64,000 nt of DNA from Siphonodentalium dalli (lineage: Eukaryota > Mollusca > Scaphopoda > Gadilida > Siphonodentaliidae): NCBI GenBank assembly GCA_032622095.1, contig CP136062.1, positions 161,074,875-161,138,874 of the forward strand, in the 5' to 3' direction. The position numbers and the translations under genes were made by a program. Below are positions 32,641 to 44,428 of the stretch, in pieces. The notes beneath the pieces are model-generated. The model saw nothing but the letters and a program-made list of their open reading frames with translations, had not been told where the DNA came from and made no database searches. Positions within the stretch are counted from its first letter, which is position 1; every line of letters starts with the position of its first letter.

Positions 32641-33349
32641 ATCTCATAGATGGGGATTCACATTTGTTCTAATAGGGGCATATATAAGAGATTTAACTCT
32701 CCTCTATGGCGTTTGGTACTGGTATAATAATATTGATTTCTAGACAGCCTGGGTGGGGGCAATGTTTGAGGGGGAGGGGGTGTAGATTTGACCCCCTACT
32801 TTGATCAAAAGTTAAAAACAGTTAACAATTTCATGCCTGATACTACATTAGTTGTAGATTAGATATTCACACCAAAAATAAGTTAGAATTGTTCTCGTAG
32901 TTTGGTTTGATTTTCTAACATGTATGTTTTTAAACCATCAGTCCATATGTTCCTACTTCAGGTTAAACTATTGGACCGAATTGGCCACATATTTTAACTT
33001 TATGGGGGGTAGTTGGTAATTTTCAAACGTTTGAGAGCTTGAAGTACTGGTACTAGTCGTAAAATTCAACCTAAGAGGAATGTACAAAAGGATTTTTGTG
33101 AACTTAGTACTGTGGTATGGTTGTCCTCTTTAAAAGGTAAGAGGTTGGAGATTTGTCAGTGATGTGCGATTAGAAATTTCAAGGTGAAGAACCCTGCTCA
33201 TCTGAGAACATCCCGCTATATGTCCATGTTTAGAACTACTTGTCTTAAGTGATTTTGTCAAGTACTGACTCTTGTAGTCTTCAGAGTCCCCGTCTTCTCA
33301 GTCCTTACAGTCTGGTGAGAGACCCACAGTCATTGACTGTCTTGTTTAT
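32641..33349. other. Unassigned stretch
   Basis: No gene. 33225-33345 matches 28240-28340 ('caagtactgactcttgtagt', 'cattgactgtcttgttt'). Confidence 0.4.
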
Positions 33350-33785
33350 AAACATCCTTGAAAAGCTATAAATGGGAAGCGGCTTCAGCTTTTCTCGTTG
33401 GGCATGACAGCAAAGCAAACAGTTATTACCGTGTGGTTATTCATTTACGTAATAGGATTGTGCGAGGTTAGCGGCCTCCACAATCCCCTCAGCTTGAATG
33501 CTACTTCATACATCATGCATGAGTTGGATAATATGTCATATAACATTCACGACGCAATTAGTTATAGCATATTATAGCAGACTACAATCCAAGTATGTTT
33601 TCTTCATTTAAGCAATAAGATTGCGCGAGGTAAGCGGCCTCCGCAATCCCCTGAGCTTGAATGCTACTTTCTACACCACATGTCAGATCACATTCCATGG
33701 GAACTATTTGCTATATTACACCAGCCTGGGCAAGCGGCTTTTGCTGGTGACCGTTCTTACACCTATCTGGATAGCTATCTTATTA
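33350..33785 (+). repeat. Direct duplication of about 190-bp spacing
   Basis: 'ttgtgcgaggttagcggcct' with 'caatcccctcagcttgaatg' at 33448-33503 recurs as 'ttgcgcgaggtaagcggcct' and 'caatcccctgagcttgaatg' at 33621-33664. Possibly the 5' leader of HEL-H. The 67-82 codon open frames here are not recognised. Confidence 0.5.
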
Positions 33786-36040
33786 TTAAAGGGGGGTATA
33801 CTGTTTTGCACCTGTCCGTCCTAGTCCAAGTCTTTAGTCCGAGTTCGTCCCGTATAGTCTCTTATGACACGACTTACGCCCACGATCTGTGGCGGGAATC
33901 TGTGTTGTATTTTACTCGATTTACCTAATAAATCAATACATGATGCTATATACATCGGAAAGAGAGACATCTTATGGTCATAATGGTGTATAATAATCTA
34001 ACTTTCATGTTACATTACGCATAGAATATTCCGGTTGATTGTCACCAACATCGCTGTTTTTATATTTTGTTTACTTAACTGAAAGCCGAAGTCAGGTTCC
34101 GAAGAATTCCGGCATTGTCCGCTGGGTATTCTAGTTTCCGTTTCTATATATAGCGCGGGGTTTTCCGAACAAAATGGCGAAAACCGATCGCCCCAAAGTC
34201 CAGTTTCCTATGTGCTTTGAGAACAATTCCCGCACTAAAAACTTAATGACATAATGGAGGATCAGAACGGTAGTTTTGTTGACAATTTTCGCAAGCAACT
34301 TGTCAAAATTGGAGCAAATTAGAACTCTTATGTCTGACTTGCCATGCGTGTGATGTGCATTTTGATTTGTGTGTTGATAAAATAATCGGAGAACCGAATC
34401 ACACAGTTTCGAAATATAGTTCTTCCGTTTCAGTGGGACTTTTCAAACTTAAGGTTCAAAATGTATACAAATTTTGTTTGATTTTTTGTGTGCATAACAA
34501 GAGCAATATATTGCCCTGTTCGCTTAGTATATATCTTAATTTCGCGGAAGTCCACCAAATGTGGGTGAAATGTAGCACCATATAAGGCATATTATTTATT
34601 CTAATGCTCGTTGTGTTTACACTGTTTTAAACTTTGAGAGGGTTATAATTCCCGTAATTTATTTAATGTATTACATTTATATCTCCAATGTTTAATTAAT
34701 CTATTTATTTTTTATTTATTGACACACATAATTACGATTACAATGGAGAATTCATCGTAATTTGCGTTGTTAGTCCAAAATCTACGGAATATTTTCAACG
34801 GAAAATGCCGAACACAGTTTGCGAGGTCAACTGAGTTTGCATACTTTAAAAAAATTGTAAACATTGCGGTAAATGTCTCTTTTCGCATTAAATTACCACT
34901 TTCAATTCACAACTGATGTGGGTTTCAGATCAAATAGCATGTCTTCTGTTGAAAATATCCGTTTATTGTCGCAATTGTGATATTTTATTTCATATAATTG
35001 TGGTTTTATTTGAGCGGGTCAATAACGCTTAAGTCGTGTCATAAGAGACTATACGGGACGAACTCGGACTAAAGACCGGCACCTCCATCCCAATATCTTA
35101 GCCGGCTTTAGTACGAGAAGACTTGGACTAGTCCGTCCGTGCGTCCGTACGTTCGTCCGATGTCTGTTCATGTCATAACTTGAACAGTAGTGCTCGAATC
35201 TCAATGAAATTAGGTATGGATGTTCACTACTATGAGGACATTAAATAGAGGTTTCCATCGTTTAGTTCGGATTTTCCATTCTAGAGTTATTCATCTTTGT
35301 TTATCTGGAAATAGTGGCTTTTTGGTCTGTCTGGTGTCTGTTCATGTCGTAATTTCAACAATTGTGCTGGGATCTCAATGGAATTTGGTATGGATGTCCA
35401 CTGCTATGAGGACATCAAAAAGAGGGTTCCATCGTTTTGTTTGGATATTCCATTCTAGAGTTATACATCTTTGTTCATCTGGAAATGTTGGCTTTTTGGT
35501 CCGTCTGGTGTCTGTTCATGTTGTAACTTCAACAATTGTGCTGGGATCTCAATGGAATTTGGTATGGATGTTCACTGCTATGAGCATATTCAATAGGGGG
35601 TTCCATTGTTTTGCACCTCTCTTCCTTTCTAGAGTTATTCATCTTTGTTCGTCTGGAAATATTGGCTTTTTAGTCCGTCTGGTGTCTGTTCATGTTGTAA
35701 CTTCAACAATTTGCTGGGATCTCAATGGAATTTGGTATGGATGTTCACTGCTATAAGGATATTCAATAGGGGGTTCCATTGTTCTGTTCCGCTTTTCCAT
35801 TCTAGAGTTATTCATCTTTGTTTATCTGGAAATGTTGGTTGTTTGGTCCATCCGATGTCTGTTCAGCTCATAACTTGAACAGTAATGCTCGGAACTCAAT
35901 GAAATTTTGTATGGATGTTCACCACTATGAGGACATTTAATGGCACATTTAAAAGTTTGTTTGGTTTTTTGTTCTATAGTTATCTTTGTTTATATGAAAA
36001 TGCTGATTTCTGGGGCCATATGTCTGAGTATAGCCATCAT
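33786..36040 (+). mobile_element. HEL-H element with 174-bp tandem units, interrupted
   Basis: 5' text 'aaaggggggtatactgtttt' and 'gcacctgtccgtcctagtcc' is split by the 33830-35076 insert. It resumes at about 35077 with 'tccgtccgtgcgtccgtacg'. Five units follow, with 'ggtatgga' at 35213, 35387, 35561, 35734 and about 35908 (spacing 173-175 bp). A 178-codon open frame over 35220-35756 is only a read-through of the repeat units (MFTTMRTLNRGFH... repeated three times), not a gene. Confidence 0.6.
33830..35076 (+). mobile_element. 1.25-kb element with about 48-bp perfect terminal inverted repeats
   Basis: The left end 'gtctttagtccgagttcgtc' through 'cttatgacacgactta' is exactly repeated as its complement at 35028-35076. 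Inside, near the left end, a TATA-like 'tctatatatagcgcgg' (34143-34158) is followed by an ATG in good context ('aacaaaatggcg', 34174) opening a 26-codon frame that stops at 34254. A segment at 34314-34450 with the frame 'LCLTCHACDVHFDLC' recurs in diverged form at 43626-43790. No transposase catalytic region and no clear target duplication were found. Confidence 0.6.
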
Positions 36041-36974
36041 AAGTTATAGATGTGCCCACACTAGTTTTGGCTGGGAATAAATAATTGTGCAAGCAATATT
36101 AGCTAGGATATTCGGTTATTAGCAGATAATAGCAGACTATATATATATACTAAGTATGTTTTAGGTTTGGAGATGAATGCTGTTACTTACATCAGTCTGG
36201 ACAAGCAGCTCAGGCTGGTCACAGAGACGGTACTTATCTCAAAATACATTTCTCAATACATGCTTAATTACACAGGGACCCAATTAACTAGTAGTATGAG
36301 GGTTTGTCCCCTTGTAAATATTGTACAAATGTTGCTTCCTGAGGTAGTTGGGTGGGGTCAGGTTCCTAGAGCCGGAATCGGTGGCGGCTTATGGAACCTT
36401 GTGGCGTTTTTATATATAATAGTCTCCCACCTTTGAGCCTGACTATCATTTTTACATGTATATAATTTCATCTTGCCAAAATTTTAATAAATACGGTTAC
36501 CATTTGATTGGGTAGCCATTTACCTCAATTGATAGTTGGCTCAAACCAAGCAACTCCCTCCAGGCCTCAGATTTGAACAACAGGGTAAATATGGTAAAAA
36601 TCAGTAGGTCTCAACTTGAGTGGGGTGAGGTGTCGCAATGATGGTTTATAGTGAACGGACTCACCCCAAGGAGAGTTTTCTTTCTATAACTGGTTGTTGG
36701 TCATCCTCACTTCTCTCGAGTTGAGACAAACATTTTTAATAGGAGCTTGGGTTGCGAATTGTTCTGAATTCGGATAGTCTGTCCTACTCTGGTAGCTGCA
36801 TAAAATGGGTATTTTACCAAACTTTACTAAATTTATTTCACAAAATTTATCAAATTCGCCTTTCTTGATCCTTTTTGATTTTTAGTATGTTGTTTATAAT
36901 TGGTTAATAGACTTGTTCCTGCTAAGAAACAATGTGTTGCAATTAGTTTGAGGTTTGGCACTTTATTCTCATAA
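36041..36974. other. Unassigned stretch
   Basis: 'tagcagactatatatatata' and 'aagtatgttttaggtttgg' near 36128-36168, and 'cagtctggacaagcagctca' near 36193, loosely echo 33570-33740, so part belongs to the HEL-H surroundings. No gene. Confidence 0.35.
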
Positions 36975-38330
36975 ATGCACTGGACTACAGGCTACAGGTC
37001 GTACCTTTGGTCGGATCATTATGAAATTTGTCATGGCTGTTGCAATTGACATATAGCTGGAACGAGTCATTTTGAGCTATCTTGGATTTTTCTCTTTGCA
37101 TGACTAAATTATTTGGCATGGGCTACAGGTCGTACCTTTAATAGTCGGATCGTCATGAAATTTTTCACGGATGTTGACAATGACATATAGATGGGAATGA
37201 GTCATTTTGGGGTCATTCGGCCAAATAACATGGCTGCCAGTGGCCATCTTTGATTTCAAAATTCAATCCATTAGCACGGTTACAGGCCATACTGTTTGTC
37301 TGATCATCATGAAATTTGTCATGGGTGTAATGACATTTAGATCAGAACGAGTCATTTTGGGGTCATTCGCCAAAACAAATGGCCACCAGCAGCCATCTTG
37401 GATTTTTCTCTTTGCATGACTAAATCCTTTGGCACAGGCTATAGGTCAGACCTTTGGTCGGATTATTATGAAATTTGTCATGGCTGTTGCAATTGACATA
37501 TAGATGGAACGAGTCATTTTGGGGTCGTTCGGCAAAAAAACATGGCCGCAAGCGGCCATCTTGGATTTCACAATTCAATCCATTAGCACAGACTACAGGC
37601 CGGTGTGTTCGTCTGATCATCATTAAATTTGTAGTGGAAGTTAATATTGACATGTAGATGGGAACGAGTCATTTTGGGGTCATTCAGCCATAAAACATGG
37701 CCGCTGGTAGCCATCTTGGATTTTACTTTGTATGACTAAATCCTTTGACGCAGGCTACAGGTCGGATCATCATGAAATTTGTCATGGATGTTTACATTGA
37801 CATGTAGATGGGAACGAGTCATTTTGGGGTCATTTGGCAGAAAAGCATGGCTGCCAGTGGCCATATTGGATTTTAAAATTCAATCCATTAGCATGGGCTA
37901 CAGGACGTACTTGTTTGTCTGATCATCATGAAATTTGTCATTTATGTTAATATTGACATATAGATGGGAACAAGTCAATTTGGGGTCATTCGGCTAAAAA
38001 CATGGCTGCCAGCAGCCATATTGGATTTTACTCTTTGCATGACTAAATCCTTTGGCATGGGCTTTGGTCAGATCACGGATGTTAACATTGATATGTAGAT
38101 AGGAATGAGTCATTTTCGGGTCATTCAGCCATAAAAATTGCTGCTGGCAGCCATCTTAGACTTTACTCTTTGCATGACTAAATCCTTTGGTACGGGCTAC
38201 AGGTCGTACCTTTGGTCGGATCATCATTAAATTTGTCATGGCTGTTAACATTGAAATGTGGACGGGAACGAGTAATTTTTGGGTGTCATTCGGCCATAAA
38301 ACATGCCTGTTTCCCGTGGGGACTGAAGGG
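36975..38330 (+). repeat. HEL-G tandem array, about nine units of roughly 155 bp
   Basis: Recurrent 'gtcattttggggtcattcgg' near 37201, 37352, 37510, 37666, 37820, 37976 and 38109, each with 'atcatcatgaaatttgtcat', 'acatgtagatgggaacgagt' and 'gccatcttggattttactct'. This is the same unit as 27346-27960. Open frames within it are repeat read-through. Confidence 0.75.
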
Positions 38331-39268
38331 GACCAAAGGCGATATGTCAAGTTTGTCGAATGTCGGTTTAATGAAGTTTCAAACCTGCGAATAAACAAAC
38401 ACAAAAAATATATATAAAGCGAAATGAAATCGACACAAATGCATGATTTAGATGCAACAATTGAATAAACCGAGAGTAAGCCATTTGCATGTGAGATACA
38501 GAACAAGATAAGCCCATGACATATGCAAATATAGTTCACACGCATGTGACATTGCAACTAAATATAACTAAATCCATAAGCATGCAACATTGTGATACCC
38601 AACACAAAATAACCGTAAATGTATTGCTATAGAGTATAACTGTGTGAAAGGTATTAATACATGATTGTCGATGATATTCACATTTCTTGAAGATAAACTA
38701 CACGTGCAGGCTGTATCACATCACAGCAAAGATATCACACGATTTATAGTCAGAGTTCCAATATTGCTTCCAATATATCACACCATAGCGTTCACGATTT
38801 GCAAAGTAAAAGTTATAACACATAGTTTGTGTCCATATATATAGTCACATGTGGAGTGATGATTGACTCCCATCAATAACGCTGATCCCGATGTCCAAGA
38901 CGTCAAACAAGCCATATAGTCCAGGAGATATTGGTCGAGCTGTGCACCCCCCCCCCCCCCCCAGGACTCAACTTCACCCCAATAATTTTCTTCCTTAAGG
39001 TCTCCTCTAATTTTTTTCACTTGTTAACAAGAAAAAAAAGTGGCCGCAGAGACTCCAGACAAGATGGCGTCCATCATGGTGGCCATTTAAAAAAAATGCA
39101 CCAGGTCTCTTTGATCGCCGTTATAGTAAAGATGATATCACATGCGGTCTTGTTTTCCACTCAATTCGTTATGCTGATATACAACCCTTACAAATTAGCC
39201 CAAAATCTGACACCAGAATCCAATATGGTGGCCAAGATGGCCGCCGAAATGTGAAAATATGCTATTTT
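38331..39268. other. Unassigned stretch
   Basis: No gene recognised. Contains a run of 16 C at 38947-38962, and 'gcgtccatcatggtggccat' / 'gtggccaagatggccgccga' near 39066 and 39229, which are HEL-type phrases. Confidence 0.35.
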
Positions 39269-41428
39269 TATGTGTACCCATACCATCTATGGTACACATA
39301 ATGCTGACGTCCGGATCAACCATCCGTCTGTCCGTCTGTCCGTCCGTCCGTCTGTCCGTAGACACTTGCTATCCGATTCATTTACTTGAATATTTTTTAT
39401 CGGATCTTGTTAAAATTTATGTGCTGTTTATGATGACACACTCCTCACCTGTATAGTTTTTGGTATCGATCGGTTGATCGGTTTAGAAATTATTAACACT
39501 TTGCATCCGCACATAGGCATGAGCTATCCGATGCTGTAACCAAAGTATTTTTTGTCCGATTGTTTTCATATTTGATATGTAGGTTTATAATGACACACCC
39601 CTCACCTGTATAGTTTTTGGTATCGATTGGTTGATCGGTTTAGAAAATAATTAACCCTGCACACAAATGCTATCTGTTGCATCTAAGTCAAACTGTTTTC
39701 TTCTGATATGCCTCATATTTCTTACCTAGGTTTTTCTTAGCACGTTCTTTATCTGTATGTTTTTTGGTATCGTTTATTTAACCCTTTCTGCTCTTGTTTT
39801 TAAATAGAATTCATCCAAGCTGTGTTGACTTAAATATTTTTCATCTGATCAGCACCAAATTTGGTACATCTGGTCCTCACCCCGAAATACAGATCAGGTT
39901 CGAATTTGAGTTTGATCTGGTATATTTTAACAGAGTTATGGCCATTTAAAATTCAAGTAGCTGATAATCTAATTAATGCCTGCAGGAACTGTTAGCTTAG
40001 AAGAGGAGATCTTATTACACAGCCAGTGTCTTATTGGAAATGAGTTTTGTTTAGCTTGACATTAGATAAATACCATGGCTCACAGAGTCAAATGTCTTTA
40101 GACACATCACATGCAGTGATAGTGGTTCTCTCCTGTATGGACCAGAACACCTGATCAAACAAATCTCTCAACACTAATACAATTTCTCTCCTGACTCTCA
40201 GACTCTATCACACACAGTGTGCTAGCATCTCTAAAACATTGACAAAACCATGATTGATGACTCTCTGGTCCATTCTGTGTTCTGTACAAAATTAATTTAA
40301 CCCCTTTGTTGAAACAGGTTCATGACATTAGAGACTGACTTATTGTATGGGTTTCTAAATCCAATGACATGCTTTTATAGACTGTTTGTGTTTATCAGTT
40401 CATTATTTTGGGTAAGATTAACCCCATTCTATCTGATTTTATATCCATTGATTATGTTTATAGTTTTTGGCATAGTTTATGATAACACACCCCTAACCTG
40501 CACAGTGAGGGTCATTTGGTTTATTTGCTCAAAAATATTAACATCCTCCACCAATCCTGTTGACACAATGTGATAACTAAATATTTTTCACTTGATCACT
40601 ATATAAATAATTGCATCCATGTTAATGATGAAACATTCTTCACCTGTATAAATTTTGGTATCAATTGAATTATTTTGATAATATATTAACTGTAACTTCA
40701 ATTATATTTCCGCTGTTTAGATACATTATATCTTTCCAATGATCAGCTTAGAAGAAAATTAACCCACCCCATTCCATAGTCATACAGTATGCTATTCAAT
40801 GTAATGAATCTAATATTTTCAATCTGACCAATCTCATATCCTACCTCTAGCTATCTGAAAATTCTGCATAAAAACATTTTATATCCAATCATTATCAATC
40901 ATTTTATATCCAGGTTTATACATCCCTCACTTGTATAGTTGTTCAGGTATTGATTAGTTTTTGAATCGGGAACTATTAACTCTTTTGTCCCATCTAAATG
41001 ATCCCAATAATTTTTAATATGCAGCTAACACAAAACATAATAAAAAAAATAACAATATTAAAAAAATCATAATATGTTATGTCTCACATTCCAGTGTAAT
41101 AAGCAAATAAATAACTATTTTGTCTTTAACTGCTATGGTGCTTCTCTCTGACTATGGATTGAGCTTAATTAGCTTTATCACTCTATAAGATATATCTGTG
41201 TTGAAGTGACTTAATAGGTTGAAATGGAATGCCACATCCGTGTTCCTATTGTGTTTATGTGAGCAAGGTGCCCAATAAGTCTGATTCCACTTGTGACCTT
41301 AATAGTAAGGTGTCAATTATTGAAACTTTTGCACTCGTGAAAAGGTTGGTGTAAGGATTTATTAAAATAGCTAATCGGTATCGCCACGGTATGGGTTAAA
41401 CATCTGCCGATCGTGATCGGCCTCTCGT
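39269..41428 (+). mobile_element. HEL-D copy 3, full length, diverged subtype
   Basis: About 2.16 kb. 5' hairpin variant 'tatgtgtacccatacc' / 'ggtacacataatg', GTCC/GTCT run at 39325-39358, body with 'cttacctaggtttttcttag' and 'gggtttctaaatccaatgac'. 3' end 'cacggtatgggttaaacatc' plus hairpin and 'cctctcg'. Its compensated hairpin change (GTTTACC to GTGTACC with GGTACAC) suggests the 5' stem is under selection. Confidence 0.72.
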
Positions 41429-41677
41429 TACTTTGAAGGGAACACTTTCAATTTACTGAGAAAGGATCGGAAGGGCGCATTAAAAACACTCCAGGTAAAT
41501 TTGGCCCAGGACAATCAACTCACGTAAATGTTAACCATTCATGAATTCATATGCCAGTGACACAGCCACATACATCTTTATTGAAAATACAAACAACAAC
41601 TAACTAAGGCTTTGTTAGGACTTGTCCAATCAGAATCAAGGAAAATGAGAGAGCAAAATAGAGGTGTAATTTATTAC

Positions 41678-42270
41678 AGGCCCACATAATTTTCGAATCA
41701 CCAGATTACATTATATACAGTAATGCCCTAATTAATCGATTCCTTAACCACAGCAGAATTATGGGTAGCTTTTCAGGATTTAGTCGGAAATATGGCTTGT
41801 TGCCAGTTAAAAGTTAAAAGTTACCCATAATTCTGCTGTGGTTAAGGAGTCGATTAATTAGAGCATTACTATACAACATATTCCATATTATATACCATTT
41901 GAAAGAGGAAGCTCCAAAACATTGTATTATCAACTTATCCGGTTTATTAAACTGGGAACATGTTGTTTTTGACAAGGTACCCATGTGTGTTCTGTGCTTA
42001 ATTTTGATCTGGTCTGTATTGCTAATTTATTATTTATTATGGAAGGGGAATAACTCTATCTCTTAGTTGTGAATTATGATGCATTCTGGGTAACTAACGG
42101 GGGAAGTCTTGGGGTGAATCTGAGAATCTATCACTCGGTGGACAATCCTGGGCCATAGTTGTTCCGTATTATGGTGGAATATATATAATTTGGTTCCTCT
42201 TCCAAATGGTATATAATATGGAATATGTTGTGTAAAATATTCTCTGGGCATTCCAAAATTGAGTGGGCCC
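41678..42270 (-). mobile_element. PB-agg element carrying a MAR-pal insertion
   Basis: Ends 'aggcccacataattttcg' and 'aaaattgagtgggccc', right flank TTAA (42271-42274). MAR-pal at 41718-41871 splits the left part. Interior phrases 'cttggggtgaatctgagaat' and 'ggaatatgttgtgtaaaata' match 44193-44424 in reverse. Confidence 0.75.
41718..41871 (+). mobile_element. MAR-pal palindrome nested in PB-agg
   Basis: Ends CAGTAATGCCC and GAGCATTACT, TA on both sides. The left arm runs to 'cttgttgcc' and then jumps to 'agttaaaagttacccataat', so most of the right inner arm is deleted. Confidence 0.85.
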
Positions 42271-42274
42271 TTAA

Positions 42275-43317
42275 TGTAATAAATTTCCATTAATGTGTTT
42301 AGAAAGGTGAATTAAGAGATACATACTTGTGTAACAAGAGATACACCTTTAAGAACTTTTCTCTTTTAATATCTCACAAGTTTGATATCCCTGTATCAAA
42401 GTTATGGGGGGGGGGTACAATGGAATCTGCTTGTCTGGCCATCTGGAAGCAACTAGCTTTGTCTGTTTGATTATTCCTTCATTTTTCAGTAATTTAAAAA
42501 AAAAACTTTGCACAGATATTTAGTTCCATGGGAACCTGTGCACCTGCGATTATGAGGTCTATCCGACTTTTTTTTAGTGGAGTTATCCCCCCTTTTTCAA
42601 CCTGTTTTGCCTTAGCTTACGAATGTTAACTTCTTTAATCCTATTAAACAAATGTTTGTCAAAGTTCATATTGAAACAGAATGTCACCTAAATTTATTAC
42701 GGTTGCTGAGGGTCATGTTTGACCAATCTGAAGGATATGTTGTATTGAAAAGCCTAAGGGACATCTATGAATGTGACATGAATTTACTAGATTTGCCAAG
42801 GGTCACGATTGACAAGACTTCCACTGGATAGAGACTTCCATGAATGTGCTATGAATTGTTGAAATCCCTGGGGTTATGTTTATTTCATTATACCACTGAT
42901 TCAAGATCTACCAGTGCACTTTAGGTTACACTGGTGTAAATGTGTTTCGGAGTGACGTCTAGTGGATGCGGGAGGAATATATAGGAGAGAATAAAATAGA
43001 CACTGGGCCCTGATTGGTCAATTGTAAGCCTTGTGTGTTTTTTTGCATAAAAAAATCATCACACCTCTTCCCTATGATTTCACTAGGTAAACTAGCCATT
43101 GGCACAGGAATTCATCCTTTCTAGTGAAGTTTGAATTTTGTGGTGTGGTCTAAAATATGATATTATTTTTTAGAGCAATTCTGACACTAGATACGAAATC
43201 ACAAGATTTAAAGCCCAATTCCCTGCTTGACAGACATGATGTTTTTGCATAAAAAGTTTTCGCAAATATCAGTCTCTCAGATTTAAAGAAAATTTTGGAC
43301 ATATTGTAAACAGTATA
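42275..43317. other. Unassigned; possible old Helentron-like text
   Basis: 42520-42620 has 'ggagttatccccccttttt'-type wording. 42660-42860 has three loose units with 'gaatgtgacatgaatttact' / 'gaatgtgctatgaattgttg'. No gene. Confidence 0.35.
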
Positions 43318-43528
43318 CAGTAATGCCCTAAATAATCGACTCCTTAACCACAGCAGAATTATGGGTAATTTTTCAGGATTTAGTCGGAAATATGGCTTGT
43401 CGCCATTCACCGGAAAGCTCTATGAGAGCTTTCGATGAATGGCAACAAGCCATATTTCCGACTAAATCCTGAAAAAATTACCCATAATTCTGCTGCGGTT
43501 AAGGAATCGATTATTTAGGGCATTACTG
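43318..43528 (+). mobile_element. MAR-pal palindromic MITE, complete
   Basis: 211 bp bounded by TA, ends CAGTAATGCCC and GGGCATTACTG, turn 'aagctctatgagagctt'. Confidence 0.92.
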
Positions 43529-43793
43529 TACGCTAAAACATTTGCACTGAGGCCCATGGAAAACATTTAGACCAGTGTAACCATCCAGTCATACTTCTTT
43601 TCTGACTCTGTCATCTGTCATTGCTGGCAGCAAATTAGAACTCTTGTGTTTGACTTGACTGATGTTTGCCTTGCTTGTTGTGTTCCATGTGCGTTTATAC
43701 TTTTGTGTTGATAAAATAATAGGAGAACAAAATCATAAAGTTTTACAATACAGTTCTTAGTTCTTTGGTCCTAGTTGGACTTTTCAAACTTAA
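43529..43793 (+). repeat. Diverged copy of the 34.3-kb segment
   Basis: 'agcaaattagaactcttgtg', 'tgttgataaaataataggag' and 'ggacttttcaaacttaa' match 34314-34455. Reading frames are broken here. Confidence 0.6.
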
Positions 43794-44193
43794 TTAACCC
43801 TTTACCCAACAGAACGGCCCTGTGCCAATGCATTCTCTTATATATGCGAGTCGACCATAGGTCGCCTCGCATATATAAGAGAATGCATTGGCTTAACACA
43901 TTAAAAATTATAAAATTGTTAAAGAATGTAAGAAAAAATGGTAAAAAGTGTTAAAAAAAGATTTGTTTTAGGCCAATGCATTCTCTTATATATGCGAGGC
44001 GACCTATGGTCGACTCGCATATATAAGAGAATGCATTGGCACAGGGCATAACTGTAACTATCACAATGTGGTCAAGGAGCCGGTTCCAATGATATCCATA
44101 TTTGTATGGTTCTATTGAGACAGACCGAAGATATTTTAGGCTGTTGAAGCTTTATTTGGCCGGTTTTGGCCGGTTTGTTGGGTAAAGGGTTAA
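43794..44193 (-). mobile_element. PB-twin type 1 MITE, complete, reverse orientation
   Basis: TTAA at 43794-43797 and 44190-44193. The asymmetric left region of the family ('ggccggttttggccggtttg', 'gatatccatatttgtatgg') lies on the right, so the element is inverted relative to 4443, 5482 and 15213. As at 15610, a PB-agg element begins directly at its right TTAA. Confidence 0.9.
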
Positions 44194-44424
44194 GGCCCAC
44201 TTAATTTTCGAATGCCCAAATCACATTATACACAACATATTCCATATTGGAAGAAGAACCAAAAATATATATATTCCAACAAAATACGGAACAGCTGTGA
44301 TCTAGGAGTGTCCAGTAAGCAAAAACAATTCTCAGATTCACCCCAATAATTCTCAGATTCACCCCAATAATTCTCAGATTCACCCCAATAATTCTCAGAT
44401 TCACCCCAATAATTCCCCTGTGTT
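44193..44424 (+). mobile_element. PB-agg partial copy with a 22-bp tandem expansion
   Basis: Starts 'aggcccacttaattttcg' and lacks the right end. 44330-44420 holds four to five copies of 'attctcagattcaccccaat', present once in the sister copy at about 42101-42130. The minus-strand frame '(IIGVNLR)n' is only this expansion. Confidence 0.75.
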
Positions 44425-44428
44425 TTAA

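Noticed and set aside
35220-35756. A 178-codon plus-strand open frame with internal repeats
   Set aside because: The protein repeats every 58 residues because the DNA is the 174-bp HEL-H tandem unit. The unit length happens to be a multiple of three, so the frame survives by chance.
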